Source: Neodiprion pinetum (taxonomy: Eukaryota > Arthropoda > Insecta > Hymenoptera > Diprionidae). From it: a DNA stretch of 64,000 nucleotides. This document shows, one piece after another, positions 40,942-52,876 of the stretch (its first letter is position 1; every line of letters begins with the position of its first letter). Both the position numbers and the translations under genes were made by a program. The stretch covers positions 26,502,778 through 26,566,777 of the forward strand of contig NC_060237.1 of the NCBI RefSeq assembly GCF_021155775.2, in the 5' to 3' direction. Under the pieces are notes generated by a model. That model saw nothing but the letters and a program-made list of their open reading frames with translations, was not told the origin of the DNA and did not search any database.

Positions 40942-43900
40942 GTAATACTTTTTACATGATTTTATTCGGTACTAAGTTTCCGTGAAAAATTTCCGAACAA
41001 ATTCGAAGTCTCGGGTGTTGACGTGCTGCAGATTCAAGGAGTTTCAAGAGCTCGGGAGGCTGGGACTAGCAGCTAGAGTGCCATGAGACGCTAAAGTGGA
41101 ACCGGGGGAATACGAGGCGCCATCGCCAATTTCAAACACATGAAACTCTATTTTCCTGGTAGAGTTGAGCTTTTTCCAATTCTAGGAACTCCCAAGAAAA
41201 TCCGAGGCAGCTATCATATCGTGTTAAGGTACATCGTATGCGTGAATGTAGCCGACCGACGCCACTTGGAGAATACTAAACCGAGCGAAAATGTACGCAA
41301 CCACTTTCCGCTTTCGCATCCAGCAAAAACAAACGGAAGGAGAAAACGTTAGAAAAAAAGAAAACGGGAAAATTGCTCTTTCGCTGCGTCATTCCCAGAC
41401 TAGCCGGATCTCTTTTATGAATTTTTCTTGAAAACTCTGGTCTGTCACACAGGTGGTCTCGACGGTAAACAATAAATCACCTCGCGTTGGGTTGTCGCAG
41501 TTTATTGTTCGGGTTGTCAGCCGTCAGACCACGTTGGAAGATAACAGAAAATATCCTTTAAAGCGAGTCGAGGTGGTGGATGGCTCGCGTGACCTGACCT
41601 AGAAAACCGATTCATGTAATCGCGAACCGCTGAGGAAGCGATCTATTAGCAAAGAATCGATATAACATATCGATTGGAAAATAAGGTTGTTAACGGCCTA
41701 CCAATAGACTCGCAACAACAATGTGGATAATAGGCCTCGCTAATAACTTGAAAACTTCAAGTATTCAATTGGGGGCGAAGTCAATCTATCCGCGTCTATT
41801 GCGCATTCGAATACTCAGAGTAGCATGTTTATTCCAATGACGACAACATCACTCGGTAATCTCACACGTTTTCCTTTCGTTAACTTTCCTGAAATCTAAC
41901 CGGCGACGTCTATGCCGCGTGTGGGTAAATGATGTTGGTATAGTTTCTCCGGCACATAACCGGTCGCTACGATTACTTTTTCCAAATGTATCTACCACCC
42001 TGGTTACCCTGATGGCGTAAGTTCTGGTATCAGGTCCCCAGGAGGCCAGCCCGCGAATCCCGTGCTCCGTATAGACTTACCCTCGTTTCGTGGTTAACAG
42101 CAAATTGATTTCACCGTGCAAGTCATCCCAATCGACACGCTGATAGCCGTTGATTCTCGCAACGTCGCACTGTCCACGTATTTATGCCTAGATACACTTT
42201 CCTATAGAACTTAGTACTTGCTAGCGCGCCGTTCGGAGAAATACTGAGAAGATATTGTCGGCTCATCCGGCTAGCCGAACGTGGCGCTGAGTACATAGGT
42301 CATGCCGTGTTTACACTTACCTACCCGGTTCTCACCCCTTTTTTCTACTACATACCGATCATTCGTCTTACTCTGGCGGGTAACGGTCTCTATTCAAACG
42401 AATCGAGCAACTGAACATAATTATTTTATTTTATTCGAATGACACACGGATAAGGAAAATTAAAGGCTAACCGGAATAATGAAAACCAATTGAAATTCGT
42501 GTATCGCGAACAAAGGTGTACTTTGACCGTCGCAAATAACGCTTCCTCTGCACCTTCCAGTCGGCATAATTATAACTATTCCGGCGAACAATGGTGATCG
42601 TTATTTCGGAGAACATGTCGCGGAGCGCGTAAATAAAAGTTCACCCTAGTCCCGGGGACCGGGTTTCGAGTTGCGTAAGTAACGTGACGGGCCGTCCTCG
42701 TTAACGTCGACTCTACAAGATTTGGTAAATTGCAGGATATCGCGGCTTGAACTGAGTTTCGGTTCTCCACCGGGTTATCCGAAAGGGTTACAGGGGGCAT
42801 AATTCACGGAAACGTACCGCGTGACCCGCGTTATTGCGTTTGCGGGCAAAGTTTGCCGTCTGCACCGCGTGTAGCATACCGTGCGGAACACGGTTCGAAA
42901 CGCGAGTACGAAACCGGCACGGTGTGAATTTCGACAGTGCAGAAGTCCGTCCGAAAAACAAGAGCGTCCGCGGGGTTGAGTTACGAGCGGTTGCCACCGG
43001 AAGACGTATACGCCAACCGGAAATGGCCGGGCGAGATGCCGTGGGTCACACTTCTCGCGCATGCACAAATACATACGAATGCCGTTCCGCAAACTCCTGC
43101 AAACGTTTCTCCGCGGCAATTACAGTTATATAGGTACATTTTTATTTCACCGCTTCCTTTGTTGTTTCTCATCGCGAACCGTGCGTTAACTTTTTATATT
43201 TTATCGTCTCGTAAATGAGGCGATATACACGTGGAAAAGTAATGCGTACCGTAAAAAACGCATCCCGACCGAAGGTGGACGCTTTGTCGCCGTTACGTGC
43301 GAAGTTAGCGGCCGATATGCACCTCGAGAAACGATGGGAAATCCTTCTCGTTTCCGTAAATCGATCGATCACCTACAGCCAAGAAAACGTCCGCTGTCTC
43401 CCCGATATTTTTTTCACGATAACTTGCTCAGAATTCCGCACTGCCGACACGGCCGGATGCAAACACAACTTTGAGACCATTTCCTGGACGCGATTGCATC
43501 CGCCAATCGTACCGCCGATCATCCGTACTCATATCGTACCGTTGTAAGGGATTTCCTTTAATTTTTTTCGCCTCTTGGTTCCTGCAACTAGTTCGGAAGC
43601 ACTTCAACCAGGCTGTATGTATGAGGTTCTGATTAGAAACTTGATCCGTTTCGGTGCTAACTCAAGCTAGATGAACATTGTTCTAGTATATGGCGAGGTG
43701 ATGCGATTCGAACTGCTGACCCAAGGATACGAAGACGAATAAGAGAGGAACGAGATTCTGGCTATGACCGCCTCCGGTCGCCGAGCTCGTATTATTCTCT
43801 CCATTAATTGCCGTCTTAGAAGTGATCGACGAAAGATTAGCGACGTATCACGGATATTGCAGTGCATAGTCAACGCTGCAGCTCAGTGTCTTCGGTCCGC

Positions 43901-44043
43901 GTCGCGTGCAGTTACACGTTTTATGCTCTTAATAAACCCTGTGACTGGGTTAATACGCGGTTCAAGATTTTATCACCACTATGGCTGGACGACACTGACT
44001 TATTACTACAGTAATAAAAGTGACAATGGGTCCGTTGGTCACA

Positions 44044-44109
44044 GGCAGATAGCGGACATTCAACGCACCCCATCCATCGGCTGGTATACACCATGCTCCG
44101 CTATCTGCC
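44044..44109. repeat. 66-nt perfect-arm hairpin
   Basis: GGCAGATAGCGGA (44044-44056) and TCCGCTATCTGCC (44097-44109) are perfect 13-bp inverted arms around a 40-base loop. The size is within the range of an insect microRNA precursor, but the stem is shorter than usual. It lies about 190 bp from the TIR element at 44298 and could also be a separate micro-palindrome. Confidence 0.65.
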
Positions 44110-44297
44110 GTGGTAACCTTATAGAAGCCCCGAATCAACGATGATTTCACCATGTGATGTTTACGCGACGTTCGTTTACTTGTGATTTCCAGTTGTTCGT
44201 GGAAAGTGACATAATTGTGCTAGGCGCGAATGGTTGAATTCTCATCTTAACGTGAAGATGTTGGTATCCCGCGGCTTTAGCATCGCAGCCAGGCTTG

Positions 44298-44729
44298 CAC
44301 TGAGAGAAATTTTTAGTTCCGGTTACCGCTCAGTCCTTAACTATTTTCATTTTCTACCGCAATTGAAAAATATAGTTCCAGGTACATAATGAAAATTGGT
44401 TTTGTAGCTGTTACCGGAAAGTCTAGTATCCGTTACTATTCTTTCTCAGTACGATCACTGTTACTATATTGTATTGCTACTGTTGCGAAAATTCAATGCT
44501 TGTGCAACAATAAATTGACGTTAAAGCCTCGTTTAGCTAAAAAAGTAGAGTAAACCTCATAAACTGATTTTGCGTTGCAATTATAAAAAAAAAAGGATCG
44601 ACAATAGCGCAAAATGATTACGCGTACCTCGTTTTTCGTAATTCAAACGATATTCAAACAATTTTTTTTAACGATACCTGTTTTACTCAATTTCTCTAGT
44701 TACTGTAACAAATGAAATTTTTCTCAGTG
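44298..44729. mobile_element. Short TIR transposon (MITE-like), 432 bp
   Basis: The left end CACTGAGAGAAATTT (44298-44312) and the right end AAATTTTTCTCAGTG (44715-44729) are inverted copies differing at one position over 15 bases. Weaker similarity continues inward (a GTTAC at the left end faces GTAAC at the right end). The interior is AT-rich with no open frame of transposase length, so the element is non-autonomous. Ends beginning CACTG recall the CACTA/Chapaev group of DNA transposons, but superfamily assignment is inference. TG flanks both ends and may be a 2-bp target duplication. Confidence 0.6.
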
Positions 44730-47085
44730 TGGAATTATCCGTCGTTTTTTCACGCCAGTTACATTTTTTCACGCGTGCAGAATGTGGATCTAGATCAGAG
44801 ATCTGTAAGGTAAGGATTCTCTGCCACCATTTCGAGGTCCTTGAGCTGCGAGCCCTGCGAAAAGTGCTAAAGAATTGTTCGAGAAAAGGTCCTTTGAATT
44901 GTAAGCTTCAAAGCAACAAGATTCTATACATAAACGAAAAACGCGTCTCTCAGGGTGTGGGACGGAATGACACTCAAGGGCGTGAGTATACTGATGAAAG
45001 GGTCGAAAAGTCGGAGCAACGATCAGACGGAAGAAAATTTGGTGGCTTTTTTCAGTATCATTTCAGAATAGAGTGTTAGGATTATTCGGGTTCCAAACTA
45101 TGGAGAGAATACCACCCTTGTAGTAAATAATGATGGAACAAAAGGACATTAATAATACCTAGTACCGTCTCTGACTCGAAAACGACAAAATGATACAACG
45201 TAATAACAAGTATAGCAAATCGTGCAACAATGAGAAGCGAAGAAGCGAACTTGTATCACGCGTTGGAATTGAATACGAGTAGCATTTGTGTGGACACGAA
45301 TGAAATTGCTGTTGGATCGAAGTCTAACGGAAATCAAACTGCGATGTGGCGATGCCGAAAAACTTTCCACCGACTAATGTGACATCATTTGGGAAAAGTT
45401 AGTTCATACGAATAGAAAATATGGGAATCGATAGATAAATACGATGTTTAAAAATTATTATTTGTGGATTTGGAATAAGCTAATTGAACGTTGACTTTCC
45501 TTCTCAAGTATGAATGGTCGTTGGTTTTGAAAAAAAAGTAAACTTAGGTATTAAGCGACTTTTGGAGCAAAAAAATGTTCGTCTCAGGATGGATTCAAAC
45601 AAGTCGTTGTAGTGACTAATTGACTGAATATCGTATTTCTCGGTTGTACTTTTTGATCCGTTGTTCGCAGCGACTCGAGACTGCTCGGAATCGATTCCTC
45701 TCGCAAAATCACGTCGAAATTTGATTGATCTTGCTCGATCTTCTACGTTGTCCTCGATCGAGCAGATAATATAGGTACTTACTTATGGTAGAGAAATTCA
45801 TGCCTGTTTTTAGTAGTTGATTCTACAAATTAATGTCGATTCGTCTGATTATTATAATATCTCTCTTTCTATGCATTCTGTGTTACTTTCTCTTCAACTA
45901 TATTTATCTTCACGTATACCCGAGTAGGTGTCGAGTTACAATTCATGTTCTATAAAAATTTTTCAATGTTCCTTCTCTCTCATATATTTATAACCATGAA
46001 TATTGTATTACGTGTTTGCAAAAATTGTTGGTATCTGTATTTCCGAGATTGTTCTCTGCTTGCAATTGTCCTAGTTTGAAAACGTCGAATTATCAATTTC
46101 GGCAGAAACAACAGATCCATAACGCGTGCAACGTGGCGACCTGTTTCGTTTACACACTTTTCGCGAAAGTCAAGCATCTCGCGCAGATCTTTCGTACGTA
46201 CGAATTTCTGCAAAAGCTTTGAGTAGTTCGCCTTAGTTACCGTTACTGCGGACCCAGATCGTCATAACCATACGAATCCGGAAGAAAATATCTATTGAAC
46301 GGCAAAACTGGCGAATATAGGCTCATGGCTTCGAAACATCGATACACAGAGACCGCGCGACGCGAAAGCTTCAGCGCAACGAACCAGTCACACTAACGCA
46401 CACAACGTCCCTTTGGAAAACAATAGTAAATTTAATAACTAGCAGAACCGCACAGCTTGCTCGTCAATGGAAACCAATCACGCACCTCAACGATGTAACT
46501 CACCGTCAAACCCTCTTATTCACATCCTGTACTGCGAACGCAGCGGGATTTGGCACAAGTTGTCCCGGCGTGACCGCCGCGTGCGTTTATTAACTTTGCC
46601 ACCCCATTGCGAGGGTACGGTGTGCAGATAAACACGCGCCCTGCGGTTACGTGCACGTACCATAACGGACAGCAATAATCTCCTCGACACATCTCGTCCC
46701 ACCGGAATGCACCGAGCTATTTTAATCAAATTTAATCGAACCGCGGTTAACTTTGGACTTTCAATCGCTCCACGTTGGAAGCCAGTCTAGCCATCCAACG
46801 AAACGCGCGTAAATTTAACGAAAAGTTTTCAAACCACGAGGTTGACATACGCAGAAAAGCCAATTTCACTGTTTTCCAGTAAACATAATCCTAACGCAAC
46901 TCGATCGAATCTGTGTAAAAGTCTAAATTCGCAAAAGTCACAGCGTGAGTCCCAATTCTGGTATTCCTGATATTCAGAAAGGACAATTTCTGCCCAATGT
47001 CTTTATCCTATACACGACCTGTGCCGACCCCGTAAAGAAAATACGCTATTTAGATTCTTGACCACTGCAAAACTGTCTGTTACAG
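44730..47085. other. No supported gene
   Basis: The 116-codon plus-strand frame at 44729-45079 starts inside the TIR element's last base and has no domain. Nothing else is recognised. Confidence 0.45.
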
Positions 47086-47190
47086 TACACCGCTGGAATG
47101 GGGACCGGGGGACCAGCGAGCAGCGTGAGCTACAGCAGCGTGAGCCAAAGCAGCGACGGAACGGGGCCGACGACGGTCGGGGGCATGTGA
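47086..47190 (+). CDS. Possible terminal exon, Ser/Gly-rich tail
   Basis: After a splice-acceptor-like run ending GTTACAG at 47085, a frame in phase 0 encodes 34 residues and stops at TGA. The peptide is low complexity (SSVSYSSVSQSSDGTGP near its middle), like the C-terminal tail of a transcription factor or RNA-binding protein. The DNA is GC-rich and carries a short internal duplication (AGCAGCGTGAGC twice). No upstream exon was found, and GC-rich DNA has few stop codons, so this could be fortuitous. Another frame of the same block is open for 81 codons. Confidence 0.25.
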   Translation, partial: YTAGMGTGGPASSVSYSSVSQSSDGTGPTTVGGM

Positions 47191-48248
47191 CGTCACGCAG
47201 GGGCCCGATCAGGGCCGCGACGCGACCGGGCCATCCGCTTCCGGGACACGTGATTGTAGGCCGACCCGGGACCGCGGACGACGTTCTCGATGTCCAAGGT
47301 TAACTCGGGCAGGACGATGAGCCCCCGTCATCGGCGTCGTCAGCAGCTTTCGAGGCATTCGCCGATGCTGATAGAGATCATGATCGACATCCGCGCCCTT
47401 GAACGACGATATTCAAGGAGATCATCGTCCCTCGGACAGGTTCACAGATGCGCCGAATGGACCATGACGCTTCCTTGACGCGACACCCTCTCCAAAGCCC
47501 GGTCCGAACCGCTGGATATCTTGTAAATATATCATTCAAAGACGGACGATCTAGTTATTCGGTCTTAGCCGCGGGGGAAAATGAGGGTGTGATTTACTCC
47601 GGATCTCTGATACCGATCAGGATCTTACGCGACTGAACAAAGATCGTAGAAGTATGTGTGTCCCTCGATTCATTGCTCGTAAAATACCACGCGGATATAA
47701 AATATTTAGTTCTGTCCTCGTAAGATCTGCATCTGTCAGCTGCGTCATCCGTAACCGCGCCGATCGTTAAATGTCGATGAATATGAGACGAGAAGCGTTT
47801 CAGGATTTTTCGACACCGGTAAGATGGTGATAAAACTCCGTTGTCAAAAAGTTTTACCACGTATACCTATATACACCTTTGGCCGAGCCATTTTCTTCAA
47901 AGATACGCTCGGATTTATCCGATGTTTTTGATTTACGATCCCCTGATGGTCTCCCGGAACGTATTGCGGTGTTTTATTTCATTCGCAGACACTAGAATTA
48001 CGCGAATTTTTCTCACCCTCGATCGAACGTTCGTGTCAATAGTCAATTTTACAATTATACCCTCATTCATCCTTTACTTTATGAATAACTCCGTTACAGC
48101 ACGTATTACTCTTACGAACTAAAGACGACAATTCTCGCAAAATTTATCAACCGCATTCTTCACACTCCGTTTACACATATTATGCGAAATTGCTCTCGCT
48201 TACCGCGTATAGTCGTTTCTTCAGTTCTGGAGCGATGTTTATGAGGAG

Positions 48249-48707
48249 TTATAAATCAGTCCCACCCCCGAGCCAGGGGAGCATGGGGCTCGCATTTTGT
48301 TTAAGATCCACGGCATTGTTCATCCGTTGTAATCCTGCAGAGTTTGCAACTATTCCGTTAGGTACCTGCAGATGTTCCGGGTCCGTTCTCCGTTCTCTAC
48401 GCACGAAATATCTCCGCGCGTAACTTGATGGAATCTGAATCATCCCTCAAGAAGGAACGGCTGTCTCAGCCATTGGTCCTGCAGGATACCAATGGGGAAT
48501 TCCTCGGGGCAGAGAAGCTGGTTGGACAGTTGACGGGCTGGCATATTTACTGCAGTCTACGCTTCGCCCACTGACATTAATTCCACTCTGACTTTGCCAC
48601 GAGCGCTGTATGAGTAGAATTCTCGAATCCTTCCGCAGCTGCGCAGCCTCTATCTGTTCCATATTCCGTCTTACGTGGCTCTGAAATTGCATTTCAATTA
48701 CTTCCAT
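48249..48707 (-). pseudogene. Possible coding remnant split by one in-frame TGA
   Basis: On the minus strand, 86 codons from ATG at 48707 end at TGA (48447-48449). The same frame then continues for 66 more codons to a TAA at 48249. The first part has an amphipathic, protein-like composition (HVRRNMEQIEAAQLRKDSRI). The block lacks the homopolymer runs common around it. No family is recognised. A pseudogene, a stop-readthrough gene or a chance open frame are all possible. A 48-codon frame on the plus strand over the same DNA also looks protein-like, which weakens the case. Confidence 0.2.
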
Positions 48708-49831
48708 TCGTAAGATAAAAAAAAATGTTGTATTGGATTACTTATAATCTGGAAGATGTTAAATCGTTGTTATCCTCATTTATGTTGGTAACCTTTCGTT
48801 TTTGATGACATTATAAAATGCAGGTCGACGTTTAGGTAATGTGACATTTTCGCGTGAAATGAAAATGTTTGAAAGCTTACGTTATACTTTCGCCGGTATA
48901 TGCAGTGGATTCATGATTGGAATACTGTTAGAGCGAAGCTTCTGTAGACTGAAAAACTTTACAGAGACACCAGATGCAGCTCGGTTTTCCATTCGCTTCC
49001 GTCTCCGTTGCATGAGATTGGCAGTTTTCAAAGTGAAACCACTTGACCACGTTCTGTTTGCGATTCTATGAATTTATATGCATAAATTTTATTGCAAGGT
49101 TTTCTTGGCAGTTTAAGTAATGCTAAAGTTTCTAGGAGACCTCAGATACAAGTGGAAGTGATTCTATATACGGTGAAAATAATTCAAATCACGGTCGAGA
49201 ACATCGACGAATTTTACAGCCTTTTAAAACTTATCTAATAAGTCGTATGAATCATAAATTCGATAACGCAAAAGTTGGGATTGAAAGTTTCGCAAGTATC
49301 CTACAGGCTTGAACTTGACTTCGCAGCAAGTTACATTGTTTGTTTATACCTACTTATAATATCATGGTTTGCGTACTTTTTTCCCCAATTTTGCATGCAA
49401 ATAACTCCTCCTCGAACTTTTGCCCACTTACAAGGATTTGGACCATTTCTCAACCAAATAACTAGCGGAAAATAACTGTTCTACGTTTTTATAATTTCAT
49501 ATGCGAAGCAGTTTTCTTTCGGTCAAAACTCAAGCTGTACATATATAAATATATAATTAAAAAAAAAAGTTCCATCTCAGTTTGTAATTATGCATTACTA
49601 CGTCACATTATTCGTGCATGAACTCATTTATTCTTCACGACTTTAACAAGTTGTAAATACGTGCCAAAGGGCAACCTATATAGCTCAAGTAATAAGTGAT
49701 TATTAAGTAATAAGTTATTAGTACGTTAATTCGAATATAGGTAAATATATGTATTAAAAATTTAGTTGAATATGAAAAGTGACGTATCCAAATTACCGAT
49801 TCGCGGTGATACTTCGAAAGGTTTATTTGTA

Positions 49832-49863
<32 letters not shown>

Positions 49864-51722
49864 CTTTACTGTACAATGTACAGAAATTTTTGAAATGTTT
49901 ATTCGTGCCATACTTATAATATTATGGTATATATACTACACAGACCGTTACGTGACATACGTTTCGGAATCGACCATGGAAAGATGCCATGCTGTATTTA
50001 AGAGCGAAATTCGGTGGCGTATTAAAATTTTAAATTGCTTCTCTGAAACGTAGCACCATATTATATGCATGTATAGTTATTTCCTACCGCGACAAATGAA
50101 ACGTTTATACACTGCATATATATGGAACGATTCTTGATATAGAAATCTTATGCTTGTACATACATCACGTAAACGTGTAGAGAGATTAAATAATAAATGA
50201 ATAAGAACGTCTGGTCAATCTAATACTGAATCAATCGTAGACTGATAATTACGTAATTAAACATATAGTTATTTAAGAATAATTTGTATTTATAACGACA
50301 GATACAATTATTGTAACTATATATTGGCTACTTGATATATACATATATGAAAGATTTCATCCCCCTCGACTGCGTCGTATGTTATATAATCCGTATATGA
50401 AAATTGTAAATAAAAATCACTCTACTACTTTATTCTATAGGCAGTATACTTAGGCAATTAATTAAACTTTCAATTGTACGAATTCTAAGATAAGAAAATA
50501 CACACACCACGCGTAAAATCATTACTCGAATCGTAATAATGAATATATCTCTCGATATGATGTCCTTTATAATAAATATATCAATAATGTAATAAAAATA
50601 GTTTCCAAGATATTCTATACACATACTTTTCTACTGTCTTCCTAAACGATCGTTACTATCCAAGAATCCTTTACCATCCTACAACGGGACGTGTTTCAAA
50701 ATTTCACTTGTTTTCAAACAAGTTTCACGCCTTTCCTCATTCGTGAGTTTTGTTATTCTTAATACAGGCGAAATAGAGAACAAATGCAATATCATTCCTC
50801 GCCAATCGAGTATCAATAACAATCGTGCATTTTTTAAGTTCAAATAAACATAAACATGTGCAAATACCGTTTTCATGCGAAAAAGTCTCAGTTCGCCGAT
50901 AAAATGCACTGGCCTCGAAAATTTAACGTAAAATGAAGCATGAAGAATTGATTTTCTGTATCAGCCCTCTTTTGCTAACGATGAAAATATCGATCATGTA
51001 TCTTAGACTTATAAGTACGTCAGTTACATACCTAGGTATAAGTACCACTGCATAATTTCATCCCTTTATTATACCTCCTTCGGCTGTTTTCTTATTGTTT
51101 ATATCAAGCACTGATTTCTAACTCAATCGCGTATATCTGTGTTGCGCGCGTATTCAAATAATATTATTTTTGTCGAGTGACCGAGGTGCAATTACATTAA
51201 CATTGCTGAATTTGGCTGAAATGAATTACCTCAAATAAATTTGCACAGTTACGAAAGGTTTACGGCGTCTACACGGAGATACACGCAAATTTAAATCGAT
51301 CGTCATTTCGTAATCACAATAACATCACGTGACGGTAGCGATAGTCTTTTCGTCTTTACGTACCGACCGTTCACCGACTTGAGTTTTGCGACGCAGAGAG
51401 CGCTGCTTGACGGTGAATTTAATAATAATAAATAAATCTAACGGAACCCTCCATACCCACTAGGCCAGCACTCTTTATTACGATCTTTGATACATCTGCA
51501 GAGAGCGCAAACTGAGGTAGGGTTTCACGCAAACGTTTACGGCAAGATCCTTTCTGCTAGAAATTCTTTAAAATGAACTAGCAACAATTGAACAATTTTC
51601 GAAGTTTCAACACACGCGATCAATTATCAAACAAGGTAACTAACCAACGTTATTTCTTCGCCAAGACTTTTTACACCTGACGTTGACCGGATGAAAATGA
51701 GGTTGTTTTCAAAGAAATTTGA
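48708..51722. other. AT-rich DNA upstream of mRpL51
   Basis: Strongly AT-rich between about 49500 and 50650, including the (AT)n run at 49836. No coding or RNA feature was recognised. Confidence 0.5.
49836..49863. repeat. (AT)n microsatellite
   Basis: Uninterrupted AT dinucleotide run of about fourteen units. Confidence 0.9.
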
Positions 51723-51740
51723 AGGTTAGGTCAGGTTAGG
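51723..51740 (+). promoter_or_regulatory. Duplicated AGGTTAGG motif upstream of mRpL51
   Basis: Two copies of AGGTTAGG (51723-51730 and 51733-51740) separated by TC lie about 170 bp upstream of the mRpL51 start. The motif is related to the insect telomere unit TTAGG and could be a promoter element or a short interstitial remnant. A related ACCTAACC (the opposite orientation) occurs near 59337, also in a gene-flanking region. Confidence 0.3.
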
Positions 51741-51906
51741 CTCTGCTTTTGAATCAAGTAAATTTTCGGCACAACAGGAGAGTAAAAATTATCTAACGAA
51801 ATCAATATTCTGTAATCGAATCAGGTCACAGGTAATTCGAGATTTTGGATCCTTCGATGATATATCTCAAGGCGAGTTTCAGACTTTACGAACTTTTCAT
51901 TACAGC

Positions 51907-52392
51907 ATGTCGTGGATAACGAATAGTATTTGTTTGGCGGTACGATCTTGGACACCGCACGTGACTGCTGTACGTTTTCGCTACCATGCTGAGAGAAGAG
52001 CGTTGGCTCGAATACCTCGTTATGGTTACGAGGATAGCGGAACGCGTAGAGGACTGCTGCCGCACACGGGAGAAGGTAAAAAATTACCGATGCCAGATTA
52101 CAGGCCGAAAGATTTGTGGATAGAAAAGAGGGCTTTATTCGGACAAAACGACTATATAGACATTTTGGGAAATGATAAACTTCACCCGACGAGGATTCTG
52201 TACAAGGTACCCTCCTGGTTGAGAGGCGTCAGCGGTAACGAATACCAAGTCTTGTTGCGAAAGAGAAAAATGCTTCGACATGGTATATATCCGATAGCTC
52301 GGCCAACCAAATGGAAGGAGTTGCAGAAAAGAATAGCTTATTTGTATAGATTCCTGAATCGAAAGACAAAAACTGGTTTCTCAACCAAGTAG
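51907..52392 (+). CDS. mRpL51: Mitochondrial ribosomal protein L51 (mL51)
   Basis: This is a 161-residue, intronless gene for the nuclear-encoded subunit mL51 of the mitochondrial large ribosomal subunit. The conserved core is easy to read: WIEKRALFGQNDYIDILGN around residues 70-88, then HPTRILYKVPSWLRGVSGNE, a basic RKRKM run, and a C-terminal KELQKRIAYLYRFLNRKTK segment. These match the order EKRA.FG.YD.I.ILG / P.WLRG..GNE / RKRKM / L.KRI.YLY..NR of animal mL51. The first about 35 residues are rich in Arg, Ser and Ala and nearly lack acidic residues, as expected for a mitochondrial presequence. The length is somewhat greater than in vertebrates (about 128) and near that of insects. The start is the first Met of the frame, immediately after an AG-ending pyrimidine-poor stretch, so a 5' UTR intron just before it cannot be excluded. 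It is convergent with the DPP8/9-type gene downstream. Confidence 0.95.
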   Translation: MSWITNSICLAVRSWTPHVTAVRFRYHAERRALARIPRYGYEDSGTRRGLLPHTGEGKKLPMPDYRPKDLWIEKRALFGQNDYIDILGNDKLHPTRILYKVPSWLRGVSGNEYQVLLRKRKMLRHGIYPIARPTKWKELQKRIAYLYRFLNRKTKTGFSTK

Positions 52393-52445
52393 AATGGTAC
52401 GACATATATTTGTATAACTGTAAAATTAATTAGATTGAAATATTT

Positions 52446-52455
52446 AATAAATAAA
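52446..52455 (+). terminator. Poly(A) signals of mRpL51
   Basis: Two overlapping AATAAA hexamers (52446-52451 and 52450-52455) lie 54-58 bp after the mRpL51 stop codon. They are the expected cleavage and polyadenylation signals, implying a 3' UTR of roughly 75-90 bases. Confidence 0.7.
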
Positions 52456-52838
52456 AAATCAAAATATGATAAAAAAAACAAACTATTTCGACGGTCTCTT
52501 GCTCATTTCCCCAATTTTGAATCAGCGTTACTAGGGTGTCAACTGATGGTAGACATCTGGTCAAAATCAGTGAAAGTTTTGCGGCTTTCAAAATATTGGT
52601 AATATTTAAATTCGTAGCTCAAAAACTATATTCTTATGCCAAAATAATGAATGAATACTTCGGTAATTTAGACTGATTGATATTGGATTGACAAAATTTT
52701 AGATTTATGAAGTATCGATATGCACCCTGATTGCGCCTATTTACCTTAGACCTGTACAATTACTAATAATTCTCAACCGGTTGATGAATATTTTATAGTT
52801 AAATTACAAAATATTTAATTTATTTTTCGACATATTTA

Positions 52839-52876
52839 TAATTATAATAATTATTATTATCATTATTATCATTATC
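52839..52876. repeat. (ATT/ATC)n microsatellite
   Basis: Trinucleotide repeat mixing TTA/ATT with ATC units, downstream of mRpL51. Confidence 0.85.

Larger units (their letters stand above)
34566..44043. other. No supported gene; microsatellite-bearing DNA
   Basis: Microsatellites at 38247, 39685 and 40919 are listed separately. A frame without ATG at about 38430-38709 on the plus strand follows an acceptor-like TTTTCCAG and has a protein-like N-terminal half. It ends in a phenylalanine run from a poly-T tract, so only a short exon could be real. The region at 42600-43130 is GC-rich and open in several frames. Confidence 0.4.
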
